Source: Bifidobacterium biavatii DSM 23969
GTDB taxonomy: Bacteria; Actinomycetota; Actinomycetes; Actinomycetales; Bifidobacteriaceae
DNA: 64,000 bases
Assembly (NCBI RefSeq): GCF_000741165.1
Contig: NZ_JGYN01000015.1
Coordinates: 1 to 64,000 of the forward strand
Direction of reading: 5' to 3'
Shown: one piece after another, positions 1 to 7,791 of the stretch
Position numbering within the stretch: the first letter of the stretch is position 1
Layout of the letters: every line of letters begins with the position of its first letter
Position numbers and translations under genes: made by a program
Notes under the pieces: generated by a model
Seen by the model: the letters and a program-made list of their open reading frames with translations, nothing else
What the model was told of the DNA's origin: nothing
The model's database searches: none

Positions 1-2
1 TC

Positions 3-452
3 AACATCCTGCTGACCGGCGCCACAGGCAGCGGCAAGAGCTGGCTCGCGTGCGCGATCGTCAAACAGGCATGCCGGAACTCCTACCGATCCCTGTACAC
101 GCGCATGCCCGACCTCGCCGAACAGCTCGACACCGCCACAGGCAAACCAGCCGGCGTGCGCAAACTCGTGCGCAAATACAGCACGTACACGCTGCTCGTA
201 TTGGACGAATGGCTCCTCGACAAACCCGACGAACGCATGCGCTCCTTCCTTCTGGAAATCATGGAACACCGCTACGACACCGTCAGCACCGTGTTCGTCA
301 CCCAGTACCCCGTCAAGGACTGGCACGAACGACTCGGCGGAGACGTGACCGCCGACGCGATCATGGACCGCATCGTCCACAACGGCATCACCATCAACAC
401 CGGCGAATACAACATGCGCCGACACCACGCACACCCAACCACAACCAACTAA
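3..452 (+). CDS. IstB-like ATP-binding protein, 5' truncated by window edge
   Basis: This is the C-terminal 149 residues of an IS21-family helper ATPase (IstB), an AAA+ protein that assists the IstA transposase in target choice. The reading frame is open from base 3, so the N-terminus lies outside the window; full IstB is about 250 residues. Visible parts are the Walker A motif GATGSGKS near the edge, a Walker B-like LLVLDEW, a sensor-like VTQYPVKDWHERLGG, and the typical IstB end DRIVHNGITINTGEY. No istA is visible, since it would lie upstream. A related DnaC-like phage or plasmid ATPase is possible, but the DRIVH tail favours IstB. Confidence 0.75.
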   Translation, partial: NILLTGATGSGKSWLACAIVKQACRNSYRSLYTRMPDLAEQLDTATGKPAGVRKLVRKYSTYTLLVLDEWLLDKPDERMRSFLLEIMEHRYDTVSTVFVTQYPVKDWHERLGGDVTADAIMDRIVHNGITINTGEYNMRRHHAHPTTTN

Positions 453-933
453 CCAACAACAATCAAAACCAGCCGGTGGCCCCCAACCAAACGGCCGCCG
501 GCCCTCAACCCCAATACCCCTGGCCTCCACCGACAATAACCAATGGCCCCCACGCCAACAAATACTCAACTGTCACGATTCACCAATCTGAGTGGTCCGA
601 GCAAAGAAACCTAAAACCTGATAATGGCCTGATTCCAATGATTTCGAGGTGAACCAAGATGACTGGCCCGAACCAGGAACCCCCGAATCCCAATAGGATG
701 TCGCAGATTCAAATCCTGTCAGCCCGACAGAAACGGTGTAATTCCAATGTTTTTGAGACCGTGGGATTTCGTCTTCGCCGTTATCGGGTACATTGTTGGC
801 CCGTCGTTCTGTTCAACGGTCGTAGTATTCGCGGTATCCATTGTTCCGGGTTGCGGTAGGGGTATCGTCATGACCGTTGGTCCTGTGCCGGATACAAGGT
901 TTGGTGCGGGAGGGAGAAAGGAAGGATCGGCAT
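453..933. other. gene-free flank between IstB gene and ldh
   Basis: This 481-base stretch has no convincing coding region. Its first part is A/C-rich on the plus strand, unlike the core genes on the right, and looks like the edge of an acquired element. It contains a tRNA-like 3' end at 700-730. The last ~100 bases should hold the ldh promoter; TAGTAT at 823-828 is a possible -10 box, but I see no convincing -35. Confidence 0.5.
700..730 (+). other. tRNA-Pro-like 3' end fragment (putative att site)
   Basis: The 31 bases resemble the T-arm plus 3' acceptor strand of a tRNA: a T-loop TTCAAAT flanked by GCAGA and CCTGT, then CAGCCCG followed by ACA. The acceptor strand would pair with a 5' CGGGCTG, as expected of an actinobacterial tRNA-Pro. 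No D-arm, anticodon arm or 5' acceptor lies upstream, and T-stem pair 53-61 is mismatched (A-C), so it is not a functional tRNA. Such fragments are typical of the distal attachment site left by an integrated element. The adjacent IS21 gene fits this, but the element boundary is inferred. Confidence 0.45.
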
Positions 934-1899
934 ATGGTCACGTCGCATCGCAGTCGGGTGGTGATCGCCGGCACGGGAAGCGTCGGCGCCGCGACCGCCG
1001 GTGCCATCGTGCTGCAGGGATTGTGCGACGAACTGGTGCTCATCAACCACAATCCCGACAAGGCGTCCGGACTGGCCATGGACCTCATGGACGGCTCCGA
1101 CTACACGGGCCGGTTCGTTTCCATTCGCCGCGGCGACTGGGCCGACTGCCGCGACGCCGACATCGTGATCGTCACGGCCGGGCCGAAGCCAAAACCCGGC
1201 GAGACGCGGTTCCAGGAGCTCGGCGCGGCCATCGACATCGTTGATCCGATTCTGTGCGCCATCCGCGACTCCGGATTCGACGGCATCCTCATCATGGTCT
1301 CCAATCCGGTCGATGTGCTCAGCTGGTTCGCATGGAAGCGCACCGGACTGCCACGCGCGCAGGTCATCGGCTCCGGCACGGCGCTCGACACGTCCCGCAT
1401 GAAGGCGATCATCGGTGACATCACCAGACTCGACCCGCGCATGGTGTCCGGCTATGTGATCGGCGAACACGGCGACTCCCAGTTCGTGCCATGGTCGACG
1501 GTGTCGTTCGTCGGCAAAAGCTTCACCCAATATCTGCAAGACAACCAGTCTCGTTATGCGGATATCACGCTGGACGGCATCGAGGAGTGGACGCGGCGGC
1601 GCGGCCTACTCATCAAGTCGCTGCGCGGCGGCACCAGTCAGGGCATCGCTGCTACCGTGGCCGGACTGGCGCGCACGATTCTGTGGGACGAGCGGCGCGT
1701 GGTTCCCGTTTCCACGCTGATCGACGGCGAATACGAATACGACGAGCACGACGTGTTCCTGAGCCTGCCGGTCGCGTTGAACGCCGACGGCGTGGGTGAT
1801 TTCGTCGACCTGCATCTTGATGAGAGCGAGCTGTCCAAGTTCCATCGGTCCGCGCGTATCGTGCGGGAGCATTGCGCGATGATCGCCGACCGTCTGTAG
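934..1899 (+). CDS. ldh: L-lactate dehydrogenase
   Basis: A 321-residue NAD-dependent L-lactate dehydrogenase that reduces pyruvate to lactate in the cytoplasm and closes the redox balance of the bifid shunt. The Rossmann motif GTGSVG is at residues 13-18, the substrate loop region GSGTALDTSR is present, and the catalytic His lies in GEHGDSQ (about residue 179). Length fits the family. The ATG at 934 was chosen because AAGGAAGGA lies just upstream and the protein then begins a few residues before the first beta strand; an in-frame start at 877 has no such site. A GNAT gene follows closely. Malate dehydrogenase is unlikely given the motifs and length. Confidence 0.95.
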   Translation: MVTSHRSRVVIAGTGSVGAATAGAIVLQGLCDELVLINHNPDKASGLAMDLMDGSDYTGRFVSIRRGDWADCRDADIVIVTAGPKPKPGETRFQELGAAIDIVDPILCAIRDSGFDGILIMVSNPVDVLSWFAWKRTGLPRAQVIGSGTALDTSRMKAIIGDITRLDPRMVSGYVIGEHGDSQFVPWSTVSFVGKSFTQYLQDNQSRYADITLDGIEEWTRRRGLLIKSLRGGTSQGIAATVAGLARTILWDERRVVPVSTLIDGEYEYDEHDVFLSLPVALNADGVGDFVDLHLDESELSKFHRSARIVREHCAMIADRL

Positions 1900-1916
1900 G
1901 AGGCCGCTTGGCTGGG

Positions 1917-2447
1917 ATGATGCTTGTGCGCATCCGCGCATACCGATCGGAGGACGCCGCCGCGACGATGGATGTATTCCGTCGCGCCGTCACCGGTACC
2001 GCATCGCATGATTACGACGACGAACAGATACGTGTGTGGGCCGGCCATACCGGCACGCCGGCGCAGTGGGATGCACGACGGTCGGCCGTGCATACATGGG
2101 TCGCGGAGACGGCGAATGACGGTCTGCCGGTCGTCGGCTTCATCGACGTCGACAACATCGGATACATCGACATGCTGTTCGTCGACCCGGCGGCCGCGCG
2201 TCGCGGCGTCGCCTCGCGGCTGCTCGATCATGCGGAACGGTACGCGGCGGCTAACGATATCGCGGAACTCTCCGTCCACGCCAGCATCACCGCACGGCCG
2301 TTCTTCCTACGTCACGGTTTTGACGAGATCGCCGTCCGGCATCCGCATATCGGCGACGTTTCATTCGTCAACTACCTCATGGCGAAGGATGTCCGGTTCC
2401 TGGGATTGCGCTCGGAAAATCCCGGGAACCAGACCATGTTCATATGA
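1917..2447 (+). CDS. GNAT family N-acetyltransferase
   Basis: A 176-residue acetyl-CoA-dependent acetyltransferase of unknown substrate. The GNAT core shows a beta-4 segment MLFVDPAAARRGVASRLLDH, which carries the acetyl-CoA-binding R-x-x-G-x-A-like loop (RRGVAS), followed by ELSVHASITARPFFLRHGF, the usual GNAT C-terminal half. AGGAGG at 1898-1903 overlaps the end of ldh. The ATG at 1917 is 13 bases on, and a TTG at 1908 would also be possible. The last ~16 codons run into a dispersed palindromic repeat (2393-2430), so the C-terminus RFLGLRSENPGNQTMFI is repeat-encoded and may not be ancestral. Confidence 0.8.
   Translation: MMLVRIRAYRSEDAAATMDVFRRAVTGTASHDYDDEQIRVWAGHTGTPAQWDARRSAVHTWVAETANDGLPVVGFIDVDNIGYIDMLFVDPAAARRGVASRLLDHAERYAAANDIAELSVHASITARPFFLRHGFDEIAVRHPHIGDVSFVNYLMAKDVRFLGLRSENPGNQTMFI
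2393..2430 (+). repeat. dispersed palindrome, copy A
   Basis: A 38-base near-perfect inverted repeat. The right arm AATCCCGGGAACC is identical in all four copies in the window, and the left arm GGTTCCTGGGATT has one mismatch to its complement. It overlaps the 3' end of the GNAT gene and is paired with copy B 119 bases downstream. See copies C and D at 25507 and 25622. Confidence 0.85.
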
Positions 2448-2452
2448 ACATG
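2435..2452. promoter_or_regulatory. 18-bp perfect palindrome
   Basis: CATGTTCATATGAACATG is a perfect 18-base palindrome. It covers the GNAT stop codon and lies between palindrome copies A and B. It could be an operator for a dimeric regulator of the downstream one-TM protein gene; nothing in the window identifies the regulator. Confidence 0.4.
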
Positions 2453-2511
2453 CATATGCGCGCCATACTGCGGCTGACCCGTCGCCGTAATGTTCGCTGT
2501 TGTGTGGTTTG

Positions 2512-2550
2512 CCGGTTCCCTGGATGAAGCGGCCCAATCCCGGGAACCGG
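2512..2550 (+). repeat. dispersed palindrome, copy B
   Basis: The second member of the first pair, 39 bases, with left arm CCGGTTCCCTGGAT and right arm AATCCCGGGAACCGG. It ends 97 bases before the start codon of the gene at 2648 and has the same orientation as copy A. Confidence 0.85.
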
Positions 2551-2647
2551 GCCCATACAGAAATCCTGTATTGCAGATTGCCATGACGCGGCATGCGGCA
2601 AACAATTGAGGTATTGCATCCGATGCGGGAAAGGAACGAACCATATC

Positions 2648-3181
2648 ATGGGGTGGAAGGCTGATGATCATGAACGACGTCGACATGACGGCCGTGGCCG
2701 GCTGTCGCCGGTGATCATGACGATACTCGCCGTCGCGGTGCCGATACTGTTCATCGCCGGCGGACTGGGATTAGGCTACTGGTACACGCACCGTGCGGCC
2801 GACATGTCGCACATCGTCTATGAATATTCGCGGTCCGCGAAATTCAGCAAGGCACAGCTCGACGCGGCCGGCCGCAAGACCGCCGAGGTGTTCTCCGATT
2901 TCGGCGGCTGCACGATCGAACGCATCGCCTACGACGAGACACAAGCCGATAGGTTGCTTGATCTGGAGGATGAGTCCAAGGCCGAGTCGCCGTCCTACTG
3001 GTCGGCGATCTATGATGCCTATCACCGGTACGGACGCAGCCGCATCTTCATCGCCACCGTCGACCTCACCTGCGACGGCAGTGACGCGTCGCTCGTCTCC
3101 GGCGAACAGTCGATGACCGACTATCTGTATCTCAACGACGACGGCAGGACGTGGACTGAAATCGACCATGGCAACGGGTGA
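2648..3181 (+). CDS. single-pass membrane protein of unknown function
   Basis: A 177-residue protein I do not recognise. A short charged cytoplasmic N-terminus rich in His and Arg is followed by one hydrophobic segment (about residues 20-48, ending GGLGLGYWYT), and then a ~125-residue acidic domain that is probably extracytoplasmic. The domain has two Cys about 50 residues apart (FGGCTIERI and LTCDGSD) that could form a disulphide. The ATG at 2648 was chosen for the upstream AAAGGAA at good spacing. Upstream lie palindromes A and B, the same arrangement seen before the ABC-2 exporter operon at 25779, so the two may share regulation. No enzymatic motif was seen. Confidence 0.7.
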   Translation: MGWKADDHERRRHDGRGRLSPVIMTILAVAVPILFIAGGLGLGYWYTHRAADMSHIVYEYSRSAKFSKAQLDAAGRKTAEVFSDFGGCTIERIAYDETQADRLLDLEDESKAESPSYWSAIYDAYHRYGRSRIFIATVDLTCDGSDASLVSGEQSMTDYLYLNDDGRTWTEIDHGNG

Positions 3182-3261
3182 CGGATCGACGTTCGTCTGG
3201 CGATTGACCGGCGGCACGGCATAATGGATGGCGGAAACCATCACGTCGTCGAGGAGGAACC

Positions 3262-3810
3262 ATGGCCATTGAGAATGCCAAGGCGCTGATTATTGTGAAC
3301 AACTGGGGCATCGAGGAGACGGAGCTGACCCGTCCGCTGCGCGATCTCAAGGCCGCGGGCGCCAAGGTGACGCTCGCGGCGACCGAACTGGAGCCGTGCG
3401 AGACCGTGCAGCACGACCGCTATGAGGGCGAGACGCTCACGCCGGACGCGAAGCTGTCCGACGTGCAGGCCGCCGACTATGACCTGCTCGTCGTGCCGGG
3501 CGGCACCTGCAACGTCGACCGTCTGCGCGTGAACGAGGACGCGATCACGCTCGCGCAGGAGTTCGCGCACGAAGGCAAGCCGATCGCCGCGATCTGCCAC
3601 GGTGCATGGCTGCTCGTCAACGCCGGTCTGATGGACGGCAAGACCGCGTCCCCGTGCCGCTACATCGCCGCCGACATCGAAAACGCGGGCGGCCACTACG
3701 TCAACGAGGAAGTGACCGTCGACGACGCAAACGGCTGGCGGTTCATCACCTCGCGCACGCCCGCCGACCTCGACGCGTTCGTCGGCGCGATCAAGGACAC
3801 GCTCGCCTGA
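3262..3810 (+). CDS. DJ-1/PfpI family protein
   Basis: A 182-residue class I glutamine-amidotransferase-like protein of the PfpI/YhbO branch; relatives act as deglycases or stress chaperones. The nucleophile elbow AAICHGAW places Cys112 and His113 as expected, and an acidic partner is near residue 19 (GIEETEL). The family hallmark LLVVPGG precedes them. GAGGAGGAA lies directly upstream. The gene converges on the PP2C-like gene with only 17 bases between their stops. The function is known only at family level. Confidence 0.88.
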   Translation: MAIENAKALIIVNNWGIEETELTRPLRDLKAAGAKVTLAATELEPCETVQHDRYEGETLTPDAKLSDVQAADYDLLVVPGGTCNVDRLRVNEDAITLAQEFAHEGKPIAAICHGAWLLVNAGLMDGKTASPCRYIAADIENAGGHYVNEEVTVDDANGWRFITSRTPADLDAFVGAIKDTLA

Positions 3811-3827
3811 GAGAATCCGATATCCCG

Positions 3828-4772
3828 TCAGGCAACGAAGCGCAGGTAGGTGCGGTCGTCGAAGGATTCCTGACCGGGAACGAAGCCTTTGGTGGTGCGG
3901 TAGTCGCGGATGAGCCGCGGGTCGTCGCGACGCAGACGGTTCAGTTCCCGCTCTGATTCGGCCATCGTCGGGCGCAGCAGGGGATAGCCGTCCGAGGCAA
4001 GCACCACCTCATCACCGGGATTGACGGGAACCATGCGAATCAGATACGTCGGATCGGTGAACCCGTCGAACACGAAATATCCATACTCGCCGCGACGGTT
4101 CGCGAACCGTGACTGCAAGCGCAGGAACGGCAGGATCATCTCGCGTGCGGGGTCGATGATGGCTGGCGGCAGATCCAACGACTTGACGTCACCGGTTTCG
4201 CTGGTCGTTGCGCTCGTGTCGGCTATCGATGTCGGGCCAGCCGTTGCGGTTGGAACAGGTGAGGTATGCGAAACGGCGTCATTCTCACTGTCATCCAACG
4301 CCAACGCCTGCGCGGCGAACGAGCGCAGTTCACCCAGCAGCTTGTCCACACGTTTCACGGTCGGCGTCTGCACGCCGTTGACCATGATCTGGCAGTCGCC
4401 GAACAGCCACGCCTCATGCCGGCGCGCACTGTAGATCACCGCATTCGCCTGTAACCGTTCCCACGGTTCACGTTCGAACAACGCCGTGTCGACAACGTCG
4501 TCGGCACAACCGCAGCGCGCATACTCCGCCCGCAACCGGCCATCCAACGACGACTGCACCTGCCGCATCGTCGCATCCGCAGGCAACGCGGCGATCGCCT
4601 CCAACAGCAGATCCTTCGCGACGACCCCGCCGCTTGGACGCCACGATCGCCGCACGCTCTTGCTCGTCACACCGTCCACCACGGCCGCAAAATCGTCCGT
4701 GACGACCAGACCGTCCTCATTCAACGACTGATCGGCTTTCTTACCCCGGCAGCACCGTTCGATCACACGCAT
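3828..4772 (-). CDS. PP2C-like protein phosphatase domain protein
   Basis: About 314 residues that fit a divergent PPM/PP2C serine/threonine phosphatase. Near the N-terminus, LNEDGLVV and AAVVDGVTSK resemble the first metal-binding Asp motifs. Later come LFGDCQIMVNG, VVLASDGYPLL and a terminal SFDDRTYLRF, the positions of the remaining Asp clusters. A low-complexity Ser/Thr/Ala stretch interrupts the middle (about residues 155-185). The start is uncertain: GGAGG sits one base before the ATG at 4772 but seven bases before an in-frame GTG at 4766, which is the better-spaced start. The gene is divergent from aroA with a 70-base gap. The substrate is unknown. Confidence 0.7.
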   Translation of the reverse strand: MRVIERCCRGKKADQSLNEDGLVVTDDFAAVVDGVTSKSVRRSWRPSGGVVAKDLLLEAIAALPADATMRQVQSSLDGRLRAEYARCGCADDVVDTALFEREPWERLQANAVIYSARRHEAWLFGDCQIMVNGVQTPTVKRVDKLLGELRSFAAQALALDDSENDAVSHTSPVPTATAGPTSIADTSATTSETGDVKSLDLPPAIIDPAREMILPFLRLQSRFANRRGEYGYFVFDGFTDPTYLIRMVPVNPGDEVVLASDGYPLLRPTMAESERELNRLRRDDPRLIRDYRTTKGFVPGQESFDDRTYLRFVA

Positions 4773-4842
4773 GCCTCCACCATAGCGCGCGAAAGCGGAC
4801 GTGCGGTCGCTGACTTTCGCTCGAACCGATACGATAAGCCCT

Positions 4843-6225
4843 ATGACTGCAACGACATATCTCGATCCCTGGCCCGCGCCGACGGCGAGCGGGCCGCTCA
4901 ACGCCACCGTCACCATTCCCGGCAGCAAATCGCTGTCCAACCGCTACCTCATTCTCGCTGCGCTCGGTTCCAAGCCGGTTACACTGGTCGGCCTGCTGCG
5001 TTCGCGCGACACCGAACTCATGATGGGCGCGCTCGCCGCGCTTGGCGTGCGCTGCGACGTCGACCCGGACGTCGAGACCACTGTCACCGTCACGCCGCCG
5101 GCTTCCGGCCGATTCCACGGTAACGTCGACGTGTACTGCGGACTGGCCGGCACAGTCATGCGTTTCGTGCCTGGACTCGCGCTGTTCGCCGACGGTCCGG
5201 TGCGGTTCGACGGCGACGAGCAGGCCTACGCGCGTCCGATGAAACCCGTGCTCGACGGACTCGAACAGCTCGGCGCGACGGTCGACTACCACGGCGAGGT
5301 CGGCTACCTGCCGTTCACTATCACGCCACCGGCCGCATCGCCGATCGTGCCGCTCGCCGGTGCCGACGCCGAAGCCGAAGTCGAAGTCGAACCTGCACAT
5401 GTCGCGATCGACTCGTCCGGCTCGTCGCAGTTCATCTCCGGACTGCTGCTCATCGGCTCGCGTCTGCCCGGAGGCCTCACGCTCACGCACACCGGCGAGA
5501 AGACGCCAAGCCTGCCGCATATCCGCATGACCGTCGCCGACGTGAACGGGGCCGGCGGACACGCGCTCGCCGACGAGGACGCGCGCGTGTGGACGGTCAA
5601 ACCGGGCGCGCTGCAGCTGCCCGAACGCGTGGTCGTCGAACCGGATCTGTCGAACGCCGCGCCGTTCCTCGGCGCCGCGCTGATCGCCGGCGGTACGGTG
5701 CGCGTGCCGCATTGGCCGGCCGAGACGACCCAGCCGGGCGGACTGCTGCCGGGATATCTTGAGCGCATGGGCGCGACGGTCACGTTCCCGGAACGTGACG
5801 GCATCCGCTATTGCGAGGTGACGGCGACCGCCGGTGCGATTCGAGGTCTGGGCGACTTTGATCTGACCGCGGCGGGGGAGATCGCACCGTCGCTGGCGGC
5901 GATCCTCGTGTTCGCCGACGCGCCGACGCGCATGATCGGCATCGGGCATTTGCGCGGGCATGAGACGAATCGTCTCGAGGCGTTGGTGCGTGAGATCCGA
6001 CGCGTCGGGGGAGAGGCCCGTGAACTGCCGGACGGCATCGAGATCACGCCGGTGTCGCGAGCCGACCTGCACGGCGCGGTGATGGAATCGTACGCCGATC
6101 ACCGCATGGCCACGTTCGCCGCGATGATCGGACTCGCGGTGTCGGGCGTGTCGGTCGTGAACGTCGCGACCACGCGCAAGACGCTGCCCGACTTCGTCGG
6201 CATGTGGACGGGCATGCTGGCATAG
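4843..6225 (+). CDS. aroA: 3-phosphoshikimate 1-carboxyvinyltransferase (EPSP synthase)
   Basis: A 460-residue EPSP synthase, which joins phosphoenolpyruvate to shikimate-3-phosphate in the sixth step of the shikimate pathway. Seen: the N-terminal phosphate-binding TIPGSKSLSNRYL, GTVMRFVPGLALFADGPVRF, SSGSSQFISGLLL and, at the C-terminus, ESYADHRMATFAAMIG. The ATG at 4843 begins MTATTYLDPWPAP and gives the usual length; no strong ribosome binding site precedes it. The gene stands alone, between a divergent PP2C-like gene and a bidirectional terminator, away from the other aro genes at 48-51 kb. Confidence 0.96.
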   Translation: MTATTYLDPWPAPTASGPLNATVTIPGSKSLSNRYLILAALGSKPVTLVGLLRSRDTELMMGALAALGVRCDVDPDVETTVTVTPPASGRFHGNVDVYCGLAGTVMRFVPGLALFADGPVRFDGDEQAYARPMKPVLDGLEQLGATVDYHGEVGYLPFTITPPAASPIVPLAGADAEAEVEVEPAHVAIDSSGSSQFISGLLLIGSRLPGGLTLTHTGEKTPSLPHIRMTVADVNGAGGHALADEDARVWTVKPGALQLPERVVVEPDLSNAAPFLGAALIAGGTVRVPHWPAETTQPGGLLPGYLERMGATVTFPERDGIRYCEVTATAGAIRGLGDFDLTAAGEIAPSLAAILVFADAPTRMIGIGHLRGHETNRLEALVREIRRVGGEARELPDGIEITPVSRADLHGAVMESYADHRMATFAAMIGLAVSGVSVVNVATTRKTLPDFVGMWTGMLA

Positions 6226-6246
6226 CGTAACGATACGTGAATATGA

Positions 6247-6279
6247 GAAAGCCCCAACGGCCAAACCGTTGGGGCTTTC
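6247..6279. terminator. bidirectional terminator between aroA and ackA
   Basis: A perfect 14-bp stem (GAAAGCCCCAACGG with its complement) around a short loop, with A/T runs built into the stem ends. It lies between the convergent aroA and ackA and probably ends transcription from both sides. Confidence 0.85.
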
Positions 6280-6317
6280 CTCTATGTCAGCTGATCAGCA
6301 GATCGAACTGACGATGC

Positions 6318-7547
6318 TCACTTGGCGAACTTGTTGCCGTAGGTGTCCTCGCCGGCTTCCGCGATGGCGGCGGACTTGCGGGCGATGGCCAGCTCCTCGT
6401 TGGTCGGGATCACGGCGATGACTACGGACGAATCCGGGGTGGAGATGACGCGCGGCTCCTTGGAACGCTTCGCGTTCTTCTCCTCGTCGAGCTTGACGCC
6501 GAACGGGGCGAGCTTCTCGCACACCATCTTGCGCACGATGTCGTCGTTCTCGCCGACGCCGGCGGTGAAGGTGATCACGTCCACGCCGCCCATCTGCGCG
6601 GTGTAGTTGCCGATGTAGCCGACGATGCGGTGCACGTACACATCGAGCGCCAGCTTGGCGTCCTCGTTGCCCTCGGCCACCAGACGGTGCACCTCGCGCA
6701 GATCGCCGAAGCCGGTCATGCCCATCATGCCGGAACGCTTGTTGAACAGGGCGTCCAGCTCGTCCACGTTCATGTGGGCGTTGCGGATGAGGTGGAAGAC
6801 GACGGCCGGGTCGATGTCGCCGGTGCGGCCGCCCATGACGAGGCCCTCGAGCGGGGTCAGGCCCATGGAGGTCTCGACCGGCTTGCCGGAGATCTCGGCG
6901 GAGGCGGAGGCGCCGTTGCCGATGTGCAGGACGATCTGCTTGAGGCCCTCGGCCGGCTTGCCGATAACGTCCGGCACCACGGAGGAGATGAACTCGTGGG
7001 AGGTGCCGTGGGCACCGTAGCGGCGGATGTGGTACTGGTCGGCGATCTCCTTGTTCAGCGCGTAGGTGCTGGACGCCTTCGGCAGCTGGAAGAAGAAGGA
7101 GGAATCGAACACGAAGATCTGCGGGACGTCCGGCAGCAGGGAGCGCATGACCTCGGCGCCCTTGGCCTCCGGGCCGTTGTGCAGCGGGGCGAGCACGGCG
7201 AGATCCTTGACCTGGTTGATGGTCTTGTCGTTGACCAGAGCCGGCTTCGGGAAGAGGGAGCCGCCCTGGACCACGCGGTGGCCGACGGCAACGATGCCCG
7301 CGTCGGCGAGCTTCGGGCCGTACTCCTCGAAGAAGCCGAGGACGCGCTTCAGGCCCTGCTCGTGATCGTGGATCGGCTCTTCGAGCTCGTGCTTTTCGCC
7401 GTTGTACTCGTGCTTGTAGTGGCCGTCGATCGGCTCGCCGATCTTCTCGACGAGGCCGGACGCAATGCCTTCGCCGGACTCGAGGTCAACCAGCTGGTAC
7501 TTGATCGAGCTGGAACCGGAATTGATGACAAGGACGGTTTTCGCCAT
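6318..7547 (-). CDS. ackA: acetate kinase
   Basis: A 409-residue cytoplasmic acetate kinase that converts acetyl-phosphate and ADP to acetate and ATP, the main ATP-yielding step of the bifid shunt. The N-terminal signature LVINSGSSSIKYQL, the central VVLHIGNGASASAEISG-type nucleotide motif (here QIVLHIGNGASASA), and DTSMGLTPLEGLVMGGRTGD-like motif (STSMGLTPLEG region) are all present, and TAGVGENDD is near the C-terminus. The ATG at 7547 has GGAGGA upstream. It is separated from pta by a 244-base gap that holds the conserved-core hairpin element, so it may have its own promoter. Confidence 0.97.
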   Translation of the reverse strand: MAKTVLVINSGSSSIKYQLVDLESGEGIASGLVEKIGEPIDGHYKHEYNGEKHELEEPIHDHEQGLKRVLGFFEEYGPKLADAGIVAVGHRVVQGGSLFPKPALVNDKTINQVKDLAVLAPLHNGPEAKGAEVMRSLLPDVPQIFVFDSSFFFQLPKASSTYALNKEIADQYHIRRYGAHGTSHEFISSVVPDVIGKPAEGLKQIVLHIGNGASASAEISGKPVETSMGLTPLEGLVMGGRTGDIDPAVVFHLIRNAHMNVDELDALFNKRSGMMGMTGFGDLREVHRLVAEGNEDAKLALDVYVHRIVGYIGNYTAQMGGVDVITFTAGVGENDDIVRKMVCEKLAPFGVKLDEEKNAKRSKEPRVISTPDSSVVIAVIPTNEELAIARKSAAIAEAGEDTYGNKFAK

Positions 7548-7651
7548 TGTGGGCATCCTCCATATTATTTGCCGTGCCGCGAGAACGCGGCTTTCCAAAT
7601 CTTCAGATTACTCGCTGCTTGCTACAAACGACGCGATAGGCGCGATGACCG

Positions 7652-7738
7652 CGGTGGGCGAGATATCCGTGAACGACACGCTCCGGGCCGCTCGGCCAAG
7701 TCATACGGTCTTATAACGAATATCTCCGACCCACCGCT
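7652..7738. repeat. conserved-core hairpin element, copy 1
   Basis: An 87-base structure between pta and ackA. Outer arms starting GCGGTGGG and ending CCCACCGC pair over about 20 bases with small mismatches. The centre, 7675-7711, is a 37-base core identical to that at 58961-58997, which begins CGACACGCTCCGGGCCGCTC. The core itself contains a small hairpin (GGCCG/CGGCC). Relative to the direction of pta-ackA transcription, the core is reversed compared with copy 2. Confidence 0.85.
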
Positions 7739-7791
7739 CGATTCGCTGTTGTGTTACGTTGCCGCAGCTACCGCATGGTGCTGCAGAACTG

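Noticed and set aside
50-652. A 200-residue frame overlapping the IstB gene
   Set aside because: Its sequence is Arg/His/Pro-rich and unstructured, and it shadows the IstB frame, which has Walker motifs.
700-730. A complete functional tRNA
   Set aside because: Only the T-arm and 3' acceptor are present. No anticodon arm or matching 5' acceptor is found in the 80 bases upstream.
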